Below, in pieces: positions 21,438 through 25,211 of a stretch of DNA of 25,211 bases. Within the stretch, counting starts at the first letter, position 1. Each line of letters opens with the position of its first letter. This DNA is from a virus. Under the pieces are notes generated by a model, which saw only the letters and a program-made list of their open reading frames with translations, had not been told where the DNA came from and did not search any database. A program made the position numbers and the translations under genes. The stretch spans positions 1 to 25,211 of the IMG/VR virus record IMGVR_UViG_3300020214_000112; one strand, written 5' to 3'.

Positions 21438-21636
21438 CACTCCCTCGCTTATCCTCGCTTATCGCTTGCTCGCTTTTCGGAGCGCACTAAAGCTCGAAAC
21501 TCTCGGCTTGATCAGTTCACGCGGCTCGGTTTCAAACGATGTTCGCAAACTGTGCAGTTCCCGCACTCGCGACAAAAAGAAACTGCTTGCAGAATACGAA
21601 ACTCACCTCAAGGCTCACAACATCCTCAAATCATAA
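21427..21636 (+). CDS. Small basic helical protein of unknown function
   Basis: The 69-residue product (MIADTPSLILAYRLLAFRSA...) is basic and appears all helical; the C-terminal part (SRTRDKKKLLAEYETHLKAH) is a likely amphipathic helix. No motif was recognised. Its start lies inside a short upstream frame, and the next gene follows after 4 nt. Confidence 0.52.
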   Translation: MIADTPSLILAYRLLAFRSALKLETLGLISSRGSVSNDVRKLCSSRTRDKKKLLAEYETHLKAHNILKS

Positions 21637-21640
21637 TAAC

Positions 21641-21976
21641 ATGAAACTCGTCATCACTAGAACCGACATTGAAAACGCCTTCGTCTACAAGTACGGAGTG
21701 CATCGTCACGAAATCGAAATCGACATTGTGTCGCAGCCCATTGTCCCCTCGTTCCCAAAGGTCAATTCGATTCACGACGCGGATGTTCGCGTCGCAATCG
21801 CATCGATTTTCGATGAGGCTATGACCATTCAAGACAATCACCGTGAGGGCAAGGAGGTTTCCCCCAACAAGATCAGCCTCATCAAAGCGGTTCGCACTCT
21901 CGTCCCCAACACTTCCCTCAAGGATGCCAAGGACTATGTAGAGAATAACCTGCTCAAATTGGATCACAATTTTTGA
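21641..21976 (+). CDS. Protein with ribosomal L7/L12 C-terminal-like segment
   Basis: In the 111-residue product, residues about 83-108 (KISLIKAVRTLVPNTS, then LKDAKDYVENNLLKL) match the pattern of the L7/L12 C-terminal domain, 'KI..IK.VR......LK.AK..VE', which contacts translation factors in the ribosome. The first 80 residues are unrelated to L7/L12. The resemblance is clear in pattern but short. The start is the ATG at 21641; an earlier in-frame ATG at 21539 lies inside the preceding gene. A phage mimic of this domain could bind translation GTPases, which is an inference. Confidence 0.6.
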   Translation: MKLVITRTDIENAFVYKYGVHRHEIEIDIVSQPIVPSFPKVNSIHDADVRVAIASIFDEAMTIQDNHREGKEVSPNKISLIKAVRTLVPNTSLKDAKDYVENNLLKLDHNF

Positions 21977-21979
21977 TAC

Positions 21980-22012
21980 ATGAAACCCAAGATCGACCTT
22001 TCCCTATGCTAA
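21980..22012 (+). CDS. Possible 10-residue peptide overlapping the next start
   Basis: ATG at 21980 begins 3 nt after the previous stop and encodes MKPKIDLSLC before TAA at 22010-22012, 7 nt inside the gene starting at 22006. It resembles the arrangement at 21387-21437. Chance is quite possible. Confidence 0.3.
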   Translation: MKPKIDLSLC

Positions 22013-22203
22013 CTAAACCCACCCTCACGAACATCTCCCTTGCTGCTGAACTGTCGGCCAAGATGCGGTTTGCTCTGGTTCCCTCGACCATTCCCTACGA
22101 ACACCACGAACAGATTCAGAAATGGCTGCGCGAAATGGTTTGCAAAGCCGAAGAAAATGCGGAGGCTTACGCTGAAAATTACCTGAAGACCCACGCGAAA
22201 TGA
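22006..22203 (+). CDS. Small helical AEAYAE protein, paralogue B
   Basis: The 65-residue product from the ATG at 22006 (MLTKPTLTNISLAAELSAKM...) parallels the one at 17913: 'KM....P..IP...H.....WL' and 'AEENAEAYAENYL'. The frame extends upstream to a TTG at 21973, but the ATG aligns best with the paralogue. Its function is unknown. The stop overlaps the next ATG by 4 nt. Confidence 0.58.
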   Translation: MLTKPTLTNISLAAELSAKMRFALVPSTIPYEHHEQIQKWLREMVCKAEENAEAYAENYLKTHAK

Positions 22204-22424
22204 AAACCACCACCGAAAAAATTTATGCCTACCTCCTGCAAAAATATGAATGGAACACCCAGCTTGTTGAAAGCCATCTTCGTTTGCGCGGCTTTGCGCC
22301 TGCTTCTACTGATGCTGCTTTTTGGGGCGGTTTCATCGCTGCGGGGGCAGAGCGATACGGTCAGCGTCTCGCGTGGAGAGATTGTTGCGGCGACTCTGAT
22401 CTTGGAAGCGGGTGGGGAGGCTGA
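22200..22424 (+). CDS. Uncertain ORF nested over the hydrolase start
   Basis: ATGA coupling with the upstream stop starts a 74-residue frame (MKTTTEKIYAYLLQKYEWNT...) that runs over the first 179 nt of the cell-wall hydrolase gene in another frame. Its beginning looks like an ordinary gene start, but most of its length overlaps coding sequence that clearly belongs to the hydrolase. It may be real and short-lived, a coupling device, or chance. Confidence 0.35.
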   Translation: MKTTTEKIYAYLLQKYEWNTQLVESHLRLRGFAPASTDAAFWGGFIAAGAERYGQRLAWRDCCGDSDLGSGWGG

Positions 22425-22719
22425 TCCCCGCGCAATGGCTGCGGTTCGCGAGGTGATCGCGAATCGTGCCAAGAATAAAACGGAACTTGCCGTTTGCCTC
22501 GCGCCGAAACAATTTTCGTGCTGGAATAAAATTTCCCCGCAGCGTGGAATTGAAATTGCAAAGCAGCATCCGAAATGGTCGCAAGCTTTAGCTTTAGTAA
22601 AAAATAAATCGAATTATACAGGCGGCGCGACTCACTACCACGCGAAAAAAGTTTCCCCAAGTTGGGCGAAAAAGCTTGCGCAAACGGTGCAAATCGGCAA
22701 TCATATCTTCTATAAATAA
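22246..22719 (+). CDS. Secreted or membrane-anchored cell-wall hydrolase, SleB type
   Basis: The 157-residue product starts with a basic/hydrophobic signal or signal-anchor (LLKAIFVCAALRLLLLMLLFG, about residues 7-28). The catalytic domain follows: EIVAATLILEAGGE with the likely catalytic Glu at about 54, 'AMAAVREVIANRA', 'CLAPKQFSCW', 'PKWSQALALV' and 'GGATHYHAKKVSPSW'. These are the features of the SleB/hydrolase_2 family, which cuts peptidoglycan glycan strands. I chose ATG 22246 over 22225 because it gives a compact n-region. It could be the lysis enzyme, exported without a holin, or a wall-degrading virion protein. The start lies inside the ORF at 22200. Confidence 0.85.
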   Translation: MNGTPSLLKAIFVCAALRLLLLMLLFGAVSSLRGQSDTVSVSRGEIVAATLILEAGGEADPRAMAAVREVIANRAKNKTELAVCLAPKQFSCWNKISPQRGIEIAKQHPKWSQALALVKNKSNYTGGATHYHAKKVSPSWAKKLAQTVQIGNHIFYK

Positions 22720-22723
22720 CATT

Positions 22724-22948
22724 ATGAAAAACGGTCAACTGTGGTACAATACAATGACGCGCCGAGTGGAGCGCGTGATCGCAACGGGGCCGCGTGTATG
22801 CGCGACTTCTTTTCATCGCGAGGATCTGGCGGGGTGGCCTAACTCTTACTTGCGCCGCGCTACGGGTGGAGAGGTGAAGGAATACCTCGAAGGCGCAGAG
22901 GGTCGTCGTTCTGTAGTTACTACAGAGGGACGCCTCGCCTACGCATGA
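22724..22948 (+). CDS. Small RVER-motif protein, paralogue B
   Basis: The 74-residue product (MKNGQLWYNTMTRRVERVIA...) is a paralogue of the protein at 17664: same 'RVER[IV]', same 'N.[YF]LRRAT..EV.EYL'. It carries an extra basic tail. An in-frame ATG at 22676 lies inside the hydrolase gene; 22724, 4 nt after that stop, aligns with the paralogue. A palindrome CTGTAGTTACTACAG (22911-22925) lies within its last codons. Function unknown. Confidence 0.62.
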   Translation: MKNGQLWYNTMTRRVERVIATGPRVCATSFHREDLAGWPNSYLRRATGGEVKEYLEGAEGRRSVVTTEGRLAYA

Positions 22949-22960
22949 TTGTATAACTTT

Positions 22961-23030
22961 TTCGGTGGAATAGTACGCAAGGAGAGCTTGCGGCACTGGG
23001 GGTTTTCGCCATTCATTAAACACCACCGAA
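22961..23030 (+). ncRNA. Candidate structured RNA or multi-stem element
   Basis: Outer arms TTCGGTGG (22961-22968) and CCACCGAA (23023-23030) pair perfectly and enclose an inner hairpin CGCAAG-GAGAG-CTTGCG (22976-22992). There is room for a third weak stem. The whole is 70 nt, in an otherwise gene-free gap between the genes at 22724 and 23253. It does not fit a tRNA. An RNA role is inference. Confidence 0.35.
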
Positions 23031-23093
23031 ATTATATAGTGTTTATATAGCGCTATATCAAACCGGGCCCGGCCCGGTCCCCCCCCTGTCAAG
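23031..23093. repeat. TATATAG iterons plus GC hairpin repeat (7 of 8)
   Basis: Two TATATAG-type 12-nt units, then ACCGGGCCCGGCCCGGT at 23062-23078, 8 C residues, and TGTCAAG at 23087-23093. The usual T-run is replaced by C, so this copy cannot be a normal intrinsic terminator, yet the hairpin-to-heptamer distance of 8 is kept. Confidence 0.85.
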
Positions 23094-23116
23094 ACTTTTC
23101 TCAAAAAAAGTTTTTA

Positions 23117-23156
23117 TGCCAAGCGCGAATTAAAATTCAGTTGGCACGAAAATTGT
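23117..23156. promoter_or_regulatory. Operator-like inverted repeat TGCCAA-N18-TTGGCA
   Basis: TGCCAA at 23117-23122 and TTGGCA at 23141-23146, 18 nt apart, with right arm TTGGCACGAAAATTGT identical to that at 17589-17604. The spacer contains GAATTAAAATTC. The remaining gap to the gene at 23253 has possible but imperfect promoter boxes, for example TTGAGT at 23190 with CACGCT 16 nt later. Confidence 0.6.
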
Positions 23157-23252
23157 TCGCCGCCGCATCAAAAAAACTTGAAAAAGTTCTTGAGTCTGGT
23201 GCAGTTTAGCCCACGCTTTCCCTTGTCAGTTTAACCTCAACCAAATAAAAAA

Positions 23253-24020
23253 ATGCAAGCGATCAACCTCCGTGTCTGCGGTGCAGACAATTCCGAAATC
23301 AGCCTCCCCGACCTCGCCAAGGTCGCGACTCCCAACGCTACCGATACCTACCAGCCCATCCCTCACGCGAATCTCGTTTCGATTTTCCGCGAGCAGATGA
23401 AGCTTGCGGGTCTCGCGATCAAGCAGGAAATCCACACGACTGCCCGTTTCGGTCAGCGTTACTTCGGTCTTTTCGAGATCGACATGGGCAAGCAAGGTTC
23501 CTCTGGTACTGTTGTGGGCCTACGCAATTCGCATGACAAGTGCTTCCCTGCTGGCTTCTGCGCTGGCAATGCGCCTTTCGTCTGCTCCAATCTAGTATTC
23601 CACAACGAAATTGTGTTTGCTCGCCGTCACACAACCAACGTTCTGCGCGATCTGCCGCAGATCGTTTCGCGTGGAATCGGTGCGCTCTCCGATATGTGGA
23701 ACAAGCAGGAGGCTCGCGTTGCCAAGTACGAGGCGACCCCGTTGACCGATGACGAGGCTGGCACTCTCATCCTGCGCGGCTATCGCGCTGGCGCGGTTGG
23801 CAAGACGATGATTGCCGACGTTCTCGACCAATGGGAAAAGCCCGTGCATGAAGAGTTTGCCCCGCGCAATCTCTGGTCTCTGCACAACGCTTTCACCGAG
23901 GTGTACAAGGGCAACCTCATCGCGCTCCCCAAGCGGAGCCAAGCCCTGCACAGCATCCTCGACCCCTTCGCTGGTCTCAACTTGACGGTTGACCTGAAGC
24001 CCGAGCCTGTGGCAGTCTGA
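23253..24020 (+). CDS. DUF932-like phage/plasmid protein
   Basis: The 255-residue product has the pattern of the DUF932 family found on phages and plasmids: 'DTYQPIPHANLVSIF', 'ARFGQRYFGLFEID', 'VGLRNSHDKCFPAGFCAGN' and 'CSNLVFHNEIVFARRHTTNV', followed by a helical region. The function of the family is not established. It is the largest gene in the GC-rich block, with an operator-like repeat in its long upstream region (305 nt) and a strong terminator directly after it, so it is a single-gene unit. Confidence 0.8.
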   Translation: MQAINLRVCGADNSEISLPDLAKVATPNATDTYQPIPHANLVSIFREQMKLAGLAIKQEIHTTARFGQRYFGLFEIDMGKQGSSGTVVGLRNSHDKCFPAGFCAGNAPFVCSNLVFHNEIVFARRHTTNVLRDLPQIVSRGIGALSDMWNKQEARVAKYEATPLTDDEAGTLILRGYRAGAVGKTMIADVLDQWEKPVHEEFAPRNLWSLHNAFTEVYKGNLIALPKRSQALHSILDPFAGLNLTVDLKPEPVAV

Positions 24021-24026
24021 TCAAAC

Positions 24027-24057
24027 GGGGGGCGGTGACAGCGCCCCCTTTTTTTTT
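24027..24057 (+). terminator. Intrinsic terminator after the DUF932-like gene
   Basis: GGGGGCG (24028-24034) pairs with CGCCCCC (24042-24048) around GTGACAG, followed by nine T residues to 24057. Confidence 0.95.
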
Positions 24058-24123
24058 ATGCTGCTCTCAGTCCTGTTTTTTTTAGTGCTGATAGCTATCT
24101 TACTGAAAAAAAAATTGCTATGA
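24058..24123 (+). CDS. Possible 21-residue membrane peptide
   Basis: ATG at 24058, immediately after the terminator T-run, opens 21 codons: Met, a 15-residue run almost wholly of Leu, Val, Phe, Ile and Ala (MLLSVLFFLVLIAIL), then LKKKLL. Its TGA overlaps the next ATG by 4 nt (ATGA). This looks like a single-span peptide with a basic cytoplasmic end, as in small phage membrane proteins or type I toxin-like peptides. T-rich DNA yields such residues by chance, and no promoter is seen. Confidence 0.38.
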   Translation: MLLSVLFFLVLIAILLKKKLL

Positions 24124-24449
24124 ATGACAAAATCAAATTGGAGTGGATGCTGACACGTTATCAGATTCAACAGAAGCGAATTCAAAAAGCTCTGAAGAGT
24201 CTTGAGGAGCTTGGCGACAAAACGCCAGAGGAAGCCGAAAAGATGTTCGCCCGTGAGTCTGTAGTGACTATATACAGGCGCAACGGCTGGCTGAATGAAG
24301 ATGAGCGTTGGAAGATTGCGTTCTACGCTCAAAAACTCCCTCGCCGCACTCGGCGCAGGGACTGCGCCCTGCACCTGTACGAGATCGCCGCAAAGTTTTC
24401 GGTGAGTCTCCCAACTGTATATAGATACTCCTACTATCAAGGCGAATGA
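24120..24449 (+). CDS. Helix-turn-helix protein
   Basis: The 109-residue basic product begins with a long helical part (LEWMLTRYQIQQKRIQKALK...). Near the C terminus it has a helix-turn-helix (about residues 86-106: LYEIAAKFSVSLPTVYRY) preceded by a basic stretch LPRRTRRR. The pattern resembles the DNA-binding part of resolvase- or MerR-like regulators, but no effector or catalytic domain is present. A small transcription regulator is the likeliest role, perhaps acting on the repeated sites of this block; that is inference. Confidence 0.6.
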   Translation: MNDKIKLEWMLTRYQIQQKRIQKALKSLEELGDKTPEEAEKMFARESVVTIYRRNGWLNEDERWKIAFYAQKLPRRTRRRDCALHLYEIAAKFSVSLPTVYRYSYYQGE

Positions 24450-24465
24450 TTTAGCAGAATCGGGG

Positions 24466-24486
24466 GCGCGTATCGATAACACGCGC
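24466..24486. promoter_or_regulatory. Inverted repeat GCGCGT-N9-ACGCGC before a gene
   Basis: Arms at 24466-24471 and 24481-24486 surround ATCGATAAC, ending 7 nt before the ATG at 24494. It could be an operator or an RNA hairpin affecting translation. Confidence 0.35.
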
Positions 24487-24493
24487 ACTTAAT

Positions 24494-24679
24494 ATGACAA
24501 ACGAACTAAATAAACAAATAAAAGATAAGCAGATTGTGATTGATTGTTTACTCGGATCTCTAGATTCCGCTCGATACGAAATCGAAAGATTGCGAGAGCG
24601 CATAGCCACACTTGAGGCTGAGAATCCTAAGCCTAAAAAGAAAGAGCGTAAAAGCCTACAGTCTTTTGTTCGCACATAG
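24494..24679 (+). CDS. Small coiled-coil protein with basic tail
   Basis: The 61-residue product has heptad-type hydrophobic spacing over residues about 5-43 (a LNKQIKDKQIVIDCLLG stretch, then IERLRERIATLEAE), ending in a Lys-rich tail (PKPKKKERKSLQ). It is likely an oligomerising coiled coil. No family was recognised. Base composition is closer to the left, AT-rich part of the window. Confidence 0.55.
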   Translation: MTNELNKQIKDKQIVIDCLLGSLDSARYEIERLRERIATLEAENPKPKKKERKSLQSFVRT

Positions 24680-24748
24680 ATATAACCCCCCCTCAATACT
24701 TCTTTTCCTAATTTTAGTAATAATAATAACCAATAAAAAAAAATACAA

Positions 24749-25018
24749 ATGAATAAAAAATACCTGATCCTAGTTAATGCCAAGCTGAATCCCGATAAGC
24801 ATGAATATAGTTTTTTCGTCAATAGCTTCGACCAAGCTGTTTATGATATTCAGGAAATCGCGGATGTTTCCAACGCTACCGTTGGCGAAACTAAAAAGTA
24901 TATTCGTTTATACAAGATGAGCAAGGGTAAGCATGAAAATGAGATGGTAGCGACTCAAGTGAAGCTGTCCGTGAAGAATAACAAGGAGGACAGTTACTAC
25001 GAAATAACAAAGGCGTAA
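24749..25018 (+). CDS. Unknown protein, 89 residues
   Basis: The product (MNKKYLILVNAKLNPDKHEY...) has a short N-terminal strand, an acidic middle (FDQAVYDIQEIADVS) and a basic C terminus. No motif was recognised. Upstream is an AT-rich stretch with an A9 run but no standard promoter module. It is less GC-rich than genes in 17-24 kb. Immediately downstream are the TATATAG repeats and the last GC hairpin. Confidence 0.55.
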   Translation: MNKKYLILVNAKLNPDKHEYSFFVNSFDQAVYDIQEIADVSNATVGETKKYIRLYKMSKGKHENEMVATQVKLSVKNNKEDSYYEITKA

Positions 25019-25028
25019 TATAACTAAC

Positions 25029-25087
25029 CCCCGCCTATATAGTGCTGTATATAGTGCTATATAGGGCGGGGCCGGGCCCGGCCCGGT
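25029..25087. repeat. TATATAG iterons plus GC hairpin repeat (8 of 8)
   Basis: CCCCGCCTATATAG at 25030-25043 is nearly inverted as CTATATAGGGCGGGG downstream (one bulged C), forming a long hairpin with TATATAGTGCT units inside. GCCGGGCCCGGCCCGGT follows at 25071-25087. No TGTCAAG follows this copy. Confidence 0.82.
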
Positions 25088-25211
25088 TGGGGAATTTTCC
25101 CCACTTTTTGACCCGGTTACCCGGTCACCCGGTTTCGCACCTTTATTTATTTATTATTAACTCATTATCGATTCACCTTTTATTTATTTAAGGCGCACTC
25201 GTTAATGTTCC
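25088..25211. repeat. Palindrome, ACCCGGT repeats and AT-rich direct repeat
   Basis: TGGGGAATTTTCCCCA (25088-25103) nearly matches the palindrome at 16058. Then three ACCCGGT units at 25111, 25119 and 25127 (8-nt period). Then CACCTTTATTTATTTA at 25138 repeated as CACCTTTTATTTATTTA at 25174, 36 nt apart. No gene is supported up to the window end. Confidence 0.7.

Noticed and set aside
22911-22925. Palindrome CTGTAGTTACTACAG as an operator
   Set aside because: It lies within the coding end of a gene, away from any promoter; a similar word near 24260 is also coding, so chance is the simpler explanation.
22961-23030. tRNA gene
   Set aside because: Length and outer stem are tRNA-like, but no D-arm, anticodon arm or TTCRANNC T-loop can be placed.
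17496-23093. TGTCAAG heptamers as minus-strand -35 boxes (CTTGACA)
   Set aside because: At the spacing used elsewhere the matching -10 position would fall inside the GC-only hairpin, which cannot serve as a -10 box, and there are no suitable minus-strand genes after most copies.
22361-23104. Long minus-strand frame of 247 residues
   Set aside because: It is antisense to the SleB-type hydrolase and the RVER paralogue and runs through the repeat element; the translation has no domain character.
24021-24488. Minus-strand frame of 155 residues
   Set aside because: It is antisense to the helix-turn-helix gene and passes through a strong terminator.
17496-25087. GC hairpin repeats as a CRISPR array
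   Set aside because: Spacing between copies is irregular (tens of nt to about 2 kb), genes lie between them, and no cas gene is present.

Overview
The window looks like part of the genome of a tailed double-stranded DNA phage (Caudoviricetes), probably myovirus-like and of medium to large genome size. The host cannot be named from the sequence. The virion genes are recognisable as a packaging and head module: large terminase with ATPase and nuclease motifs, portal, fused prohead protease and scaffold, decoration protein and major capsid protein. A tail-tube-like protein, a PhoH-like ATPase, a zinc-ribbon protein, a sigma-factor-like protein and an ERCC4-fold nuclease lie upstream in the same transcription unit.

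Layout. (1) 1-12606, minus strand, AT-rich: one tightly packed late operon read right to left, with many 4-50 nt overlaps. The only clear intrinsic terminator is just after the capsid gene. Several of these genes have AAAGGA-type ribosome binding sites. (2) 12715-15920, plus strand, AT-rich: a run of accessory genes (metallophosphoesterase, AbrB-like protein, unknown phage proteins, a methyltransferase). It ends in what looks like the stump of a glycosyltransferase gene at 15917-16051. (3) 16052 to about 25100: visibly more GC-rich coding sequence with A-tract-rich intergenic DNA. It holds about twenty small genes, mostly of unknown function, with two minus-strand genes first (one GP88 family). 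Recognisable members are an Api92/YubB-like protein, an L7/L12-C-terminal-like protein, a SleB-type cell-wall hydrolase, a DUF932-like protein and a helix-turn-helix protein.

The most unusual feature is the architecture of region 3. At least six single genes, and also the metallophosphoesterase at 12715, are preceded by a promoter-like module of fixed geometry: TTGNNN, 16 nt, a hexamer resembling TATTCT/TACTCT/CATTCT, then 6-7 nt, then ATG. That spacing would put transcription start at or next to the ATG, so I infer leaderless mRNAs. Several modules follow phased A-tracts, and several genes end in their own strong terminator, so the genes look like self-contained cassettes. Between them lie eight copies of a GC-rich hairpin (ACCGGGCCCGGCCCGGT or its mirror form). 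Seven of the eight are followed 5-9 nt later by TGTCAAG or TGTCAAA, even where the T-run of a terminator is absent. One copy sits between divergent promoters and is nearly symmetric. Three copies are preceded by 12-nt tandem TATATAG repeats. The repeat family is confined to 17.5-25.1 kb.

Other small structures: a pair of identical operator-like inverted repeats with an 18-nt spacer at 17563 and 23117, paralogous small-protein pairs at the two ends of the block, short upstream ORFs overlapping the next start codon, a 21-residue hydrophobic peptide ORF, and a possible structured RNA at 22961-23030. All functional statements rest on reading motifs by eye; no database search was run.
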